This document shows positions 1 through 11,833 of a stretch of DNA of 64,000 nucleotides, piece after piece. How positions within the stretch are numbered: the stretch's first letter is position 1; the number at the start of each line of letters is the position of its first letter. The notes beneath the pieces were generated by a model. It saw nothing but the letters and a program-made list of their open reading frames with translations, searched no databases and was not told where the DNA came from. The DNA is from Allium sativum. Taxonomy: Eukaryota > Streptophyta > Magnoliopsida > Asparagales > Amaryllidaceae. The stretch lies in contig CM060919.1 in the NCBI GenBank assembly GCA_030737875.1, positions 807,471,160 to 807,535,159 of the forward strand. The letters are read 5' to 3'. A program made the position numbers and the translations under genes.

Positions 1-2
1 AG

Positions 3-591
<589 letters not shown>

Positions 592-1019
592 TAGATTTCA
601 ATTTTTAGAATTTTTTGAATTAATATGTGAGCGTGGCGAAAGAAACTGTGTTTTGTTCAATTCAATTAAATTTAAACGACTAAAAAATAGTCATTTTTCA
701 AACAGTCTCAGAATTCGACGAAATTAGTTTTGTTAGAACCGTATCGTCATAACGAAACCAAATATATTTTTTCTGGATTTTTCTGAGTCCGTATGTGGCC
801 TCGGTAAATTTATTTGTGCAAACGAATTAATTTAATAAAGAAATTAAATATTAAAATAAATAAAACAGGCCACAGACAGTAGTTTGGGCTAACGGGACCT
901 GGCCCGTTGGATCCGGAGTATGGGTTATTTGCTGGAAACACCATCTGCTGGACTTTCAGTTTAAAAGTTATGTTTTTTTTATAAAATTACACATAAAATA
1001 GTATAAAAATTGGAAAATC

Positions 1020-1445
1020 CTAAACCCTAAAAACAAATACTGTTCACGTTCGTTCTAGCCGCCACCCTTTGAAATCCATGGCCACCAACGTTCCTTCCTT
1101 CTCCCTCTAATTCCAGTCAATCCTCACAATAAAACCCCTCCCCCCTTTGTACTTTATCACAGCCCTCTTCATCCTCTTTTAATCTATACGGCTATCACCT
1201 CCTCCCGCTGCACAACTTTCGAGATTCAAAGACCCAAAGTCGTCACGTTCAAAGCCCGGTCCCACCACCTGAGAGCCGGCGAGTTCACCATCGTGGGGAG
1301 GTCCTGGTGCGCCTCTCGGTGCTGAAGAGCGTGGTGCCATCGGATTGAGACCCCGCGCCTCGTACAGCGACCAAAACTCAGACCTAGGTTGGAACAAACT
1401 AGAGAAAGCACGGCCGATTTTGAAAGGTAGAAGAAGAGGGAATAT
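1020..1445 (+). other. Gene-like GC-richer cassette inside LTR copy A
   Basis: This segment is clearly richer in G+C than its flanks. It begins with a CCTAAACCCTAAAAAC telo-box-like string at 1018-1033 and is pyrimidine-rich, like a plant 5' leader. It sits where copies B and C also carry GC-richer but apparently unrelated cassettes. Short open frames occur on the minus strand (1397-1179) but none resembles a known protein. It could be the transcribed leader of the element or a captured host exon. Confidence 0.5.
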
Positions 1446-1799
1446 TCCCTTTTGATTCCTTTTTTCTAACTTAAATTAATTCATAACTTGTTCGTTTTAA
1501 TTCAGAATTTAACGATTTCGGAAGCGTTGTAATCGTGAAGCTGAGGTCTACGTTTCAAGACTAAAAGGGATAAATTCTGAACAAGTCGGATTTTTGGTCA
1601 AATTCAAAGTGAATCTATTCAGAATCTAAAAACTGTGAGAATTCTAATTTATTTAATTAATTAAAATTGTGAAAACATGACATGTATGTTATATTTGCTG
1701 ATCAGCGATGTGGTAATTAGAATTTATTTGTCTGTGTGATTTGTAATGCTTGTGATGTCATGGTAGAACCATGTTCTTCTAGATCTATAAATTTGATGT

Positions 1800-2455
1800 A
1801 ATCTCTATAAAGTTCTCATCTTTATTATTTTTATTTTTATTTTTATTTGTATTTCTTTCGAAAAATTTAATCTTTATTTTGTTTTACAAAATAAAATGAA
1901 AAATTGAATCTTTATTCTGATTTACCAAAGAAAGTTTAAATCTTTATTTTTGATTCACAACATAAAATGAAAAGTTGAATTTTTATTTTGATTAACAAAA
2001 TAAAAGAAAGGTAGATTTTTATTTTGATTTGCAAAATAATAACATAAGTTTGATTACTATTTTGATTTGCAAAATAATAACATAAGTTTGATTTCTAATT
2101 TGATTTGCAAAATAATAACATAAGTTTGATTTCTATTTTGATTTGCAAAATAATAACATAAGTTTGATATTTACTTTGGTTTGCAAAATAAAAACATAAT
2201 TTTGATTTATTTTGATTTGCAAAATAAAAAAAAGTTTGAATCTTTATTTTGATTTGCGAAATAAAAACAAAGGTTGGATTTTTATTTTGATTTGCAAAAT
2301 AAGAACAAAAGTTGAATCTTTATTTTGATTTATGATTTATAATATAAAGAAAGTTTAGATCTTTTAAATCTTAATTAAAAGATAAAGAAAGTTTAGATAT
2401 TTTATTTTGATTTACAAAATAAATAAAGATGAGACCTTTATTTTGATTCATGAAA
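1800..2455 (+). repeat. Tandem repeat, about 37-bp unit, in LTR copy A
   Basis: A diverged array built on TTTGATTTGCAAAATAATAA with a CATAAGTTTGATTTCTAT spacer. The best-preserved copies are at 2027-2165, where the period is about 37 bases. The flanking copies are decayed. It lies between the gene-like cassette and the structured 3' half of the LTR. Confidence 0.75.
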
Positions 2456-2639
2456 ATTATACACCAAATCTTTTGTTGTTGTTGTGTTGACATAAAACTT
2501 CACCCAGAATTACATGTTGTCACCATATATGGTAATGTTGAATTGAACATGTAAACTGACACCAAAATTTAGATCATTTCATATGTGGTGATATTGAATT
2601 GAACATTTAGAAAGGGGAACAAAGTTTGATCACAATAAA

Positions 2640-3060
2640 AATGTACAATTTGTGAATACCGTCATTCACATTATTTTTAATGTAAATAAAAATGTACAAT
2701 TTGTGAACACAGTCATTTACATTACTTTTAGTGTAAATAAAAAGTACAAAATATGTGAACACCGTTATTTACATTTCTATGTAAATAAAAGAGATAAATT
2801 TAGCGATGAAATTTTACTTACATTCTTTATGTGAATGAAAAAGACAAATTGAACGGTGAAACTCTATTTACATTTTCTATGTAAATGAAAGAGACAAATT
2901 TAGCGATGAAATCTTATTTACATTTTTATGTAAATAAAACAAACATATTTACAATGGCACTTTATTTACATTCTCTTTATGTAGATGAAGGAATAATTTA
3001 AATGACACTTTTATTTATATTTTCTTTATGTAATTAAAATAATAAAAAGAAAAGGAAGTT
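2640..3060 (+). repeat. Tandem repeat, about 50-65-bp unit, in LTR copy A
   Basis: Six or more degenerate copies of a unit in which TATTTACATT and TGTAAATAAAA form an inverted pair (for example 2711-2741 and 2769-2789). Each unit can fold as a short AT-rich hairpin. Spacing varies, suggesting old unequal exchange. Confidence 0.65.
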
Positions 3061-3440
3061 GCATTAGAATTGGTGGACAGAAATATTATTTTTATTGAAT
3101 ATAAAAATATACATTGTTGAAACCGTCATGTTTGTCGCATTAGAATTGGCAGACTGAAAAAATTATTTTTATTGAATATAAAAATATACATTGTTGAAAC
3201 TGTCATGTTTGTCGCATTAGAATTAGCGGACAAAAAAATTATTTTTATTGAATATAAAAATATACATTGTTGAAACCGTCATTTTTGCCGCATTAGAATT
3301 GGCGAACAAAAATATTATTTTATTGAATATGAAAGTGTATAATGTTGAAACCGTCATTTTTGTCGCATTAGAATTGGCGAACAAAAATATTGTTTTTATA
3401 GAATAAAAAGAATGGATTTTAATAATGGGAATCGCCAAAT
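3060..3440 (+). repeat. Tandem repeat, 75-77-bp unit, five copies, in LTR copy A
   Basis: The marker GCATTAGAATTGG recurs at about 3061, 3137, 3214, 3290 and 3365, giving a period of 75-77 bases. Each unit carries TATTGAATATAAAA and ends with AACCGTCATTTTTGTCGCAT. Copies are close to one another in sequence, so this array is younger than the 37-bp array upstream. Confidence 0.85.
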
Positions 3441-5467
3441 GGTTTATATATATAAGTATAAATATAAAATTTAACGAAACGAGAGCGGCAGTTCGCATAT
3501 CGACAATCGTAACTACAAACGATTATACAGGAAGATCCGACCGTTGGATTTTCCCAAAACTGGAACCGTTAGGACCGCTTTGGGAAGAGCTTTCCAACGA
3601 TATAAATTTCATCAAAATCCGACGGTTAGATTTTATGATATGTGTAAATCAAATTTTGGTAAAAATAGCGCCAGAGCCGCCCACTGACCCGAAGCGTCGT
3701 TTACTTAGTTTGAGCTATTTTCAAATAAATAAAAATAGCGATAAATAGTCATAAATATATATGAAATGTTTTAAATGATAATTATGCGACAATAATTTAA
3801 AAGACCGAGTTTAACTCATTTCAAATAATTGCACGACGATTAAATCAAAGATATAAGAAGACGATGGTTGAAGACCGGCGATCTTCACATCAAATGGACG
3901 ACGACTACTGATGCCTTGGACTGACTTGCTCCCAGGACGGGGTTAATGCAGTAGTTGTCCGGACGTATGTGTTGGTCTCGGATAAGCGAGAACCTCTTTG
4001 GTGTCTCCGGTTTCGTTTATACCCAGAACGGACTTGTAAATGGATGCGTGTCTGACGTTGGAATTCATTTCATGTAATTAAATCGATTTGTATTAATATA
4101 TGTCTGTTTGGTGGTAGAGAATTTATTCTCTGCTTAACACCCTGGTATATAGTAATAGTTATCGATCGCATGGCGTGAATTCTTAATGTGGCACGCCAAG
4201 ATGCAATGATCAAGGCTTTGTTGAAAAGCAGGCCTTGTGGATGATGATCCAAGCATAGTCTGTTTAGGCATAGCTTTGTGTACAGCGTGTCTTCGCGATC
4301 CTCACACCCCGGTATGAGTCAAAAACGGGATATGGACCGTAGGGAGTGCATACGTTTCTTTCTAGCTAGAAGTGGTGTTTGGGCTTTAACACGGCCCGGC
4401 ATTTTACTTATGTGGATTATGGATTGAGGTACCTCGGGTTTTAATAGCCCGGAAGTGGTCATATTATAGGTCCAAAGGGGCCGGGAAACGTGTGTTCAGG
4501 AATTGTCAATCCACTACCGTTAGGTGGGGACCGGCCCTACCGCTCCAAGGGTTGCCCATAGGTGTGATCCTGAGGCATTTGGTAGAGTGTCTCGAATCGA
4601 AAGAGGACGATCCCTAGCCTCGATTTCATGACAGAAAACCAATTTCCAATACGACATCACGGTCTTGATTGTAAACTTATATACGGCGACATAGTATATG
4701 GTACCTATGCCGTCTAGGATTGATACATCTATATTGAAGTATTTTAATACTGCTTAAACACTAATGATAAAATAAAAATATTGTTTTTCTCATATTAAGC
4801 ATGTTTGATCATCATAAGGGAAAACTTTATCCTCCTGTGTGCGTTGCATTGTGTGATAGGACTTGAGTCTTATAATGATTTCATTTTTCAAAAGTCATTT
4901 CGTGGTTTTTGTATAAACTTTATTCAATATGCACTGGCAATCCAATGGAGTAAACCCGTTCCGCGTAAGTGGCGTGGTCCTGTGATTTGCCACGTTGTTA
5001 GATAAATTAGTTAAGAATTCTCATACCAGTACCATGACTGACTCGTAGTTTGTTTCACTTTTGCAAACTCGGGTGCCCTCTTTCCACACGGGCAGCCAAT
5101 TGACAGGTTCAGGTGATACATTCTGATTTGAGCTTGTTTGGAAGGAAGAAGAAGACCTTTCCTCTAGTTTTTACTTCTGCTTTGAGACATTTTATCTTCT
5201 GTAGCTTTGATGTATGTAATGGAGTTTGAGACTTGTTTCTTTTCCATTGGAACTTATTTCCCTTTTGTTAAGACTCTTTATTTGGCTAAGTTATATCCTG
5301 TACTGTGTACTCTGATGTATTAGATATTATGATGCTGATGACATTTATTTCCGCTGCAATTGTTTATGTGTTATGATAATTATCTGAGATCTGTTTTTGT
5401 TGTAAATATGTTGTATTCCAAAATGATTATCCTTACTTTCGAACCATAGAAGTTTGGGGTTATCACA

Positions 5468-5995
5468 GGTGGCTAGTAGTGGTGCAGTATAGTAATCATC
5501 CTATAGTGATTAGGAACAAGATTAACGCCAGAATATTCCTCTTGTTAGTTTTGTCATGCCCATTTGTTTCACGGTCATACCTTGTTTTACCAGTTTATGC
5601 CTTATCCTAATTACTTTAATAATTATATTGTTAAAGTTATTATACTCGCCAGACTTTATGTCTGACCCCCTTTGTTTTCACCTATTTTCTTCTCTCCCCC
5701 TCCCCCCCCCCCCCCCCCCAGGTTCTCAGGGTGGGACTAGTACTAGTGGAGCTTGATCTTGGATCTCTTTCTCTCTTTTGGAAGTGCTTGGATTGCTGAA
5801 AGTAAAGTTCAGCTCACCTCTTTTATGGCTACTTGTGTTGGGGTTATGCTTTTTATTTTATGTACTCAGAAAACAATTTGTCAAGATGGTTACTAAGTGT
5901 ACTTGGTTTTTGATTAGCACAGAAATGTGTTTATTTTTATGCTTATATCTTATCTTTATTGTATATAAATAAATGCTACTTTGGGTATTTTGTGT
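5468..5995 (+). mobile_element. Fragment of a Tekay-like LTR
   Basis: The block CTCGCCAGACTTTATGTCTG followed by a pyrimidine-rich run, a poly(C) tract (5702-5719) and TTCTCAGGGTGGGA matches, on the opposite strand, the chromovirus LTRs at 48180-48300 and 56080-56170. It is therefore a piece of a related LTR in plus orientation. The poly(C) run may be a slippage product. Short open frames here (5556-5756, 5778-5972) are low-complexity or hydrophobic and not credible genes. Boundaries are approximate. Confidence 0.6.
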
Positions 5996-6096
5996 GTTTT
6001 TACAGGTCATTGATTAATTGTCTCCTTCATTAAATAAAAGACCACTGATAAGAAAAAGAAGCTACTTTCCCATCTCAACAAGTTTTCAATCACAAA

Positions 6097-6240
6097 GGAA
6101 GCCGTAGCACATTGGTTAAGGCATGGAAATCTGTACAGAAAGACCTGGGTTCGATCCCCATCAAACTCTCTTTTTGCTGAAGAATGGAACGCGTTCACAC
6201 TGCCTCCCTTGCTTTGAAGAATTTATGGATTAGTGATTTA
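6097..6240 (+). mobile_element. tRNA-derived SINE
   Basis: The head reads like a tRNA gene. GTAGCACATTGGTTAAGGC at 6104-6122 fits an RNA polymerase III A box and GGGTTCGATCC at 6147-6157 fits a B box, with the spacing expected of a tRNA. The sequence then leaves the tRNA pattern and runs into an AT-rich tail with a (TA)n tract from about 6245. It lacks a clean acceptor stem, so it is a SINE head and not a tRNA gene. The target duplication was not resolved and the 3' end is approximate. Confidence 0.7.
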
Positions 6241-6299
6241 TGGTGTATATATATATATATATTCATATGTATGAATATATGATATACACTAATAAATAT

Positions 6300-7240
6300 T
6301 TCAAGAATTGGAAGTATTCTTCATAGATAAATCAAAGGGTATCTTTCATTTTTACTCTCCATAAAGATGAAGATTTGATTAGATAGATGCCTATCATGAT
6401 GCCAATCAATTTACCAATCAACCTCAAATCTCTTGGAAAATGCCAATCAACTTGCCACATGACCAATCAAAAGAGGAAAGCTGCATGAAATATTTCAAGT
6501 TTATCTTATCTCTTTTATTTGTTAATATATTATTTTCAAGGTTGAGTCATGGCCCATTAGAGGATTAGGGTTTTTCAGTTCACCTATATAAGCACATGTA
6601 TACCCATTATAACAAGGATATCCTGTCCTATTCTGTATTCTCTTCTCCATTAATAAAAGTTCTTCCTTTTTACTATTTCTGCATTTTTCTTTCTTAGCAA
6701 TAGGTGTTGTCTTCACAATTAGTTTTGGAAGAGCACCAATTGTATTTTACATTTGTTTCATTAGTGATTAGTCGTTTGATTAGTTTCAACGACAATCCTA
6801 ATTTTATTTTTGTTGTTCTTCTTATTCTGCACTTTTATTTTCTGCATTGTTGTTCTTGTTTTGCAATTTACTTTCTTTAGTGATTAATCGTTGATTAGAT
6901 TCAACGATAATCCTAAGTTCGCAATTTCAGTTTGTTTTTATTTCAACAAAATCTCCAGGCTTTGTCTAAATCTCCCAAGAGATTAGATAAATAATTTGAT
7001 TTTAATTTACCTCCTTGTGTTCGACCTGTATGCTACACACCTGTGCGCTTGCAGAATTTTATTACAAATATCGCGCTTTTCTAATTCATAGATTAGCGAC
7101 GATCAGTTTTTCTGTTGGTTTCTGATGTTGTTGTAATCAAACTATTTCTCCGCTGCAATAAATGTTGGTTTGAAAGTTTTCAAGTATCAATATATGTATC
7201 TGTCTTGTTATATTCTGTTCTATTCACCATTAATACTCCA
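6300..7240 (+). other. Probable decayed LTR sequence, no gene
   Basis: A TATA-like CACCTATATAAGCACATG at 6581-6598 is followed by leader-like pyrimidine-rich DNA. There is an imperfect duplication of GTGATTA-TCGTTTGATTAG...CAACGA-AATCCTAA at 6762-6800 and 6880-6914, and a CTCCGCTGCAATAAATG stretch at 7149-7165 like the giant-LTR ends. No coding sequence was seen. I read this as remains of one or more LTRs, with uncertain limits. Confidence 0.4.
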
Positions 7241-7710
7241 TGAAAATTAATGCATTCCCTCTGAGAGTGACATTAATGGACGTGAGGTGTTACATGACTG
7301 CAACCCTATCGTTTTAAACCTGGTACCCACTAAACAACCTAAGGGGTTTCCATCCCGATTTAATAATGAATGGCCATTACATGAAGGCTATGATGTTTGT
7401 ATTCAAAGGGGATGGTCGTCAAGTACGTGGGGGTCTCAGAAGTATCAATTTCAACACAAACTAGCAGCTTGTAAGTCCGAATTGAAGACATGAAATAAAA
7501 TAAGAAGTAGCTTACAGTCTGACCTTCAAGAGGATGAGGATTTCTTCCATTCTCTGGAGTCTGCAGTAGACCAATTTCCAGAGGATCTTTCTTTGTATGA
7601 TGATATGTTACTTGCTAAACACAACCTGCAGGTGAAAAATAATATCAAATTTTTGAGCTTAAAGCAACAAAGTAAGGTGTTTTGGCTTCAGCTAGATGAT
7701 ATGAATTCTG

Positions 7711-9041
7711 ATGACAGCTAGAAGGTTTCAAAACAATATAAAAGCTCTTATTACCTCTCAAGGTGAACTTCTTCATAAACCAGACATTATTGAACAGGAA
7801 ACTATATCCTACTTTACCGCTTTATTCAATGGCGATAACATATCGCAATTCCCACCTTTTCAACCCATTTCTTTTATTAACACCAAAGGGAAGAATTACC
7901 TTTTGCAGGAAATTAGTTTAGACGAGGTAAAGCAGGCGGTCTTCTTGGTGCACGATGATTCAAGTCCTGGACCAGACGGTTTCAATGCTAAATTTATGAA
8001 ATTACATTGGGATCTTATTCAATTTGATTTGCTAGAAGCTATGCAGGATATTTTCATCTCAGGCAAGTTGCCGAAGGGTTCGAACCACACATTTATTACT
8101 CTAATACCGAAAAATGACAAACCTACATCAATTACTCACTTCAGGCCGATATCTCTTTGTAACATGTTTTATAAAGTTTTCTCTAAGATCCTTTGCAACA
8201 GAATCAAGCACTTCCTGCATCATTTAATATCAACTAGTCAGTGTGCGTTCATCAAAGGTAGACATGTTGGCGACAACATCCTCCTAGTGCATGAAATGCT
8301 GAGAGATTTTAAAAAAAGAGGAGTGTCCAGATTTTGCGTAAAAGTGATTTATAGAAGGCTTACGACATGATTAGTAGAGAAGCAATATGCCACTTTATGT
8401 CATGCATGGGGTTCCCCACTCATTTCACTAATCTTGTCAACGAATGCATATCAACTGCTACATTTTCCATTTTGTTTCAGGGCGTACCATAGGGGTTCAT
8501 CTCTTCTACGCGCGGGATATGACAAGGAGACCTTTTATCGCCTTACCTCATTACTATAGCAATGCAATTTTTCTCATATCTACTGCAGGAGGTTGCTGAA
8601 CTTAAAGTATTCAACCCAATCTTCAGCTTTGAGCCTATGGTAACTCATCTATTATACGCTGATGACCTCCTCATTTTCAGCCATGCTACTCTTTCCTCTG
8701 CTTTAACTTTGAAAGGAATTTTTCAAAAACTGTGCATTTTTACAGGTCTTACTGTGAATGATGATAAAACAAAGATTTTCTTCAGTCATTCCGTCTCTAT
8801 CTCCGCTGATATCAAATGAATTTTGGGCTTTGAAGAAGGAGCTTTACCAATAAAATATCTCGGCGTTCCTCTTTCATCAAACTACTTGCACTATTCCGAT
8901 TGGGCTTTGACTCACCGAATTCAAATGAAGATTCAGGGTTGGCAGTCCACATTTCTCAGCTATGCGGGAAGAGCGGAACTCATTAACTCAGTAATTACTC
9001 CAATTGTTCTATATTGGTTATTTGTTTACCAAATTCCATAG
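7711..9041 (+). pseudogene. LINE ORF2 reverse transcriptase, broken
   Basis: The segment 7711-8370 carries the fingers and early palm of a non-LTR reverse transcriptase: SSPGPDGFNAKF, FRPISLCN and QCAFIKGRHVGDNI are hallmark blocks. A frameshift near 8350 destroys the KVD-KAYD block, after which the correct frame continues in another register (AYDMISREAICHF). The catalytic YADDLLIFSHA box is intact at about 8655-8687, followed by the LTVNDDKTK and YLGVPLSS blocks. In-frame stops occur near 8490, 8520, 8817 and 9039. The enzyme would copy its own RNA at a nicked target, but this copy cannot encode it. Confidence 0.88.
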
Positions 9042-9047
9042 TACACA

Positions 9048-10196
9048 TTGGACAAGATTCAATCAATATGCTATGACTTCTTTTGGGGAGGATCTCAACA
9101 CAAAATATCCTGGAGTTCTTTATGCAAACCAAAACATGAGGGAGGGATTGGCCTCCGTCTTTTCTCGGACCTTAAAAAAGCCTACTGTATAAAGCTCCTT
9201 TGGAATTTCCATACGAAGGACAACCTTTGGTCTTCAAGGATGAGACGAAGATATTGTTGGCGCAAATTTTTCTGGTCCATGCTGGTGGATAACAACACAT
9301 CTAGCACATGGAAAAATATTTTAAGGTTACGAACAGCGGGAAGGCAGTACATGAATAAAGTTATTGTAGATGGGCGGCAAACATCCCTATGGTTTGAACC
9401 TTGGATTAATTGTAAATGCCTTGTTGATTTGCTCGGCATTAACAGGTTTCAAGCTATAGGGAGTAATATAGACACTGTTGACATGATTATTCGGTCTATC
9501 ACTTTACAACCCTCATTACATACGGCAACTCGAGAGGTGGCAGACGAAATTAATGAAGTTTCACTTGCATCGGCTGGTCTATCAGACCACTACCAATGAT
9601 GTGATGGCAAGGATTTCACATTCTCAAAAGCATGGGATGAAATCAGGGATAAAGGACATTTTTGTCTTATCTACTCGATCATATGGCATAATAAAAATTG
9701 TCGGAAGATGGCATTTATTTCCTACTTAGCGGCATCTGACCGTCTTAACACAAGGGATAGACTAGCTCGTTATGGCATTTTAACAGACACTTCATGCCCA
9801 TTGTGTCAACGAGAAGTCGAAACCAGTGATCACTTATTTTCTAAATGTGAGTATTCCTCTTATATTTGGTGTTTGTTGAAATTAAAACTTCATATATCAC
9901 CCGACTCTCTGTTGTCACTTGATGAGGAAGCAAACCAATTACTACTGCGATTCACAAAAAAGGACCAGATCAAGGATTTAGCGTTTGCTACTTTCACTAC
10001 TGCTATCTATTACATCTGGCGTGAAAGGAACGATAGGATCTTCTCAAATCGTCAAACATACTATACGATTAAAGCAAAGCAAATTGAGAAAGAAATTTGT
10101 TACCTGGTGCGCAACAATGGATCAACTTCTGAAGCTACAACAGATAATTTGTATTTTCTTCGTGAATGGGGGATTGAGCTGCATGATTGTGGTTAG
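9048..10196 (+). pseudogene. LINE ORF2 C-terminal region with zinc-binding (zf-RVT) motif
   Basis: Starting at DKIQSICYDFFWGG, this continues ORF2 after a stop at 9039-9041. The FFWGG, KPKHEGGIGLR and LW-FHT...LWS blocks are typical of the region after the reverse transcriptase in plant L1 elements. A frame break lies near 9597. The second part (9708-10196) holds CPLCQREVETSDHLFSKC, the Cys-Cys-His-Cys motif of the zf-RVT domain thought to bind nucleic acid, then a Trp-Arg-rich end (YIWRERNDRIF). Translation ends at about 10196, roughly 120 bases before the A-rich tail. Confidence 0.85.
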
Positions 10197-10332
10197 TACA
10201 GTACGTATTTGAGGTTATGAGGTGTTTGGGTCTTAGGCCTATGAGTGCGATGTGTTTTATTTGTACATATAAACTATGTAGTTGTTGTTTCTAGTGAAAA
10301 GATGGTACCCGTTTTCAAAAAAAGAAAAAAAA

Positions 10333-11137
10333 ATCAGTCTGTGCATGTACAAACGTCTGTCTACATATGACAGATGTCTGGTACTAGGTTTAGGAAATAA
10401 TCCTGGAATCAGCACAGACGTCTATCAAATAGAGACAGACGTCTGTTCATAGTCTTGAGAAATTATTTCCTGAAACCACAGACATCTGTCACCATATGGA
10501 CAGACGTCTGTCTTTGTATCTGGAACGTATCCAGAGTACATGGACAGACGTCTATCCTGACAATGGCTGTTATTTTCTGAAAAGCTGCTTCTTTGTTTTC
10601 AAAGATCGTAACTCTTCTTTTAAACTCTAAACGAATTTTTCAGTGGAAATATTATTTCAAACGGAGAGTTTTACTTTCAAACGTTAAATCCCTTCATGAA
10701 AGATTTTCATTTACTATAAATATATCCTAGATTGAAGGTTTCAATTATCTAATCTTTCTAGATCTATTCTATACTTTCGAAGCTTTTTATATTCATTATC
10801 TTTCTCTAAAGATTTTAGTCAAGCACTCGATTTCTTCTTTATTCTCAAGATATTCAATTCTCATATTATTACAAGGAGATTATAGGTGAAATCTGTACGA
10901 CTCAGTCGAAATACGTGTTGTAAAGAACACATTATTGTCAAAGCTACTTTTTCATCTGTAAGCCTATTCCTTCGGGATAAGCGAGGGCAGTTTGTATTAG
11001 TAAGAAAGCCAAAGGGGAGCTTCGGGACTGGACGTAGGACGAGGGATCTGAACTAGGATAAAATACCGGTGTGATTGTTTCTTACCTTACTTATTTTACT
11101 GCTTACTGGTTATTATCATTACTTGTTATAGTTAACA
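10333..11137 (+). mobile_element. SIRE-type Copia LTR (partial or solo)
   Basis: A cluster of palindromes around CAGACGTCTG (10350-10552) is followed by a TATA box (CTATAAATA, about 10715) and by the block TTCGGGACTGGACGTAGGAC (11023 onward) with TACCGGTGTGATTGTTTC, which recalls the 3' part of SIRE-lineage Copia LTRs. It ends GTTAACA at 11131-11137, a plausible LTR end. No primer-binding site follows, so this is a solo or truncated LTR. The 5' end is hidden by the LINE tail. Confidence 0.65.
10340..10560. repeat. Cluster of ACAGACGTCTGT-type palindromes
   Basis: Within 220 bases there are at least six exact or near copies of a palindrome centred on GACGTC. The clearest are at about 10430 (GACAGACGTCTG) and 10499 (GGACAGACGTCTGTC); mutated versions include ACAGATGTCTGG and ACAGACATCTGT. 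Sirevirus LTRs of other plants carry clusters of different palindromes in the promoter-proximal part, so this is probably a cis-regulatory array upstream of the TATA box. Confidence 0.8.
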
Positions 11138-11833
11138 CACACACACATGATCCACATATAGACTTTCAGCTCATTCATGGATGCTCGCATCAGGACAAAC
11201 ATCTTGTCATGAAAGTGAAACCAATATAACACAAAATGTTATGGTGGCATATGGTTTTATATAAAATTTGTATTTCTATACACTAGATGGAAAGACACTG
11301 CTAACGATTCTAGAGTACATTGATGCAGTTACAAGAACTCGAAACTATTCCCAACGCCAACAAAAGGTATTTATATTGGGCAAAATATCATTATCAAATA
11401 TTATTTCATAAACAGTTACATAATACTTAGCTTTATAATATTTATATGATAGATACCCACTACTTTATATACCAATATTATCTAGCTGATGTCGAATACC
11501 CAAACATGCCTGGATTTTAACTCCTTATCAAGGATGTAGATATAGTATACGTGATTATAACAAACGAGGAAGACTGTGTGGGAAGGAGGATCTGTTTAGT
11601 TATAAGCACTCGTCGTGTCGAAATATGATCAAGCGTTATATTGGTGTTTTAAAAACAAAATATCCAATTCTAAAACTAATTTATCCCTTAGTTGGAAAAG
11701 GCAAATTCACATTACTTCTTGTACAATACAAAACTTTATTCTCCATGAACATGCTACGGATGTTCTCTTGATGCGATACTCAATCGAGAATACGATATTT
11801 TAACATGCATTAGAGGCAAATCAAAATCAAAAA
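11138..11833. other. No gene recognised
   Basis: AT-rich DNA starting with a short (CA)n run. A 62-codon frame at 11615-11803 has no recognisable features. Nothing else was identified. Confidence 0.5.

Larger units (their letters stand above)
7245..10332 (+). mobile_element. L1-type LINE, 5'-truncated and degenerate
   Basis: The region encodes broken pieces of a plant L1-type ORF2 in order: linker after the endonuclease (7287-7700), reverse transcriptase with a YADD box (about 8655), thumb/connection motifs (YLGVPLSS, GRAELINSVI) and the C-terminal zinc-binding region. It ends in an A-rich tail (10315-10332), as expected for target-primed integration. ORF1 and the endonuclease core are missing, so the copy is 5'-truncated. 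The target duplication was not resolved. At its 3' side it abuts a SIRE-type LTR, into which it may have inserted. Confidence 0.85.

Noticed and set aside
3060..3440. Regular 75-77-bp repeats considered as a CRISPR-like array
   Set aside because: Repeat units are contiguous with no unique spacers and the setting is a plant LTR; it is a tandem repeat.
5556..5972. Small hydrophobic open frames
   Set aside because: They run through a poly(C) tract and LTR sequence and have no similarity or context to support a gene.
6097..6170. Functional tRNA gene
   Set aside because: Internal promoter boxes are present but the acceptor stem does not pair, so it is a SINE head.
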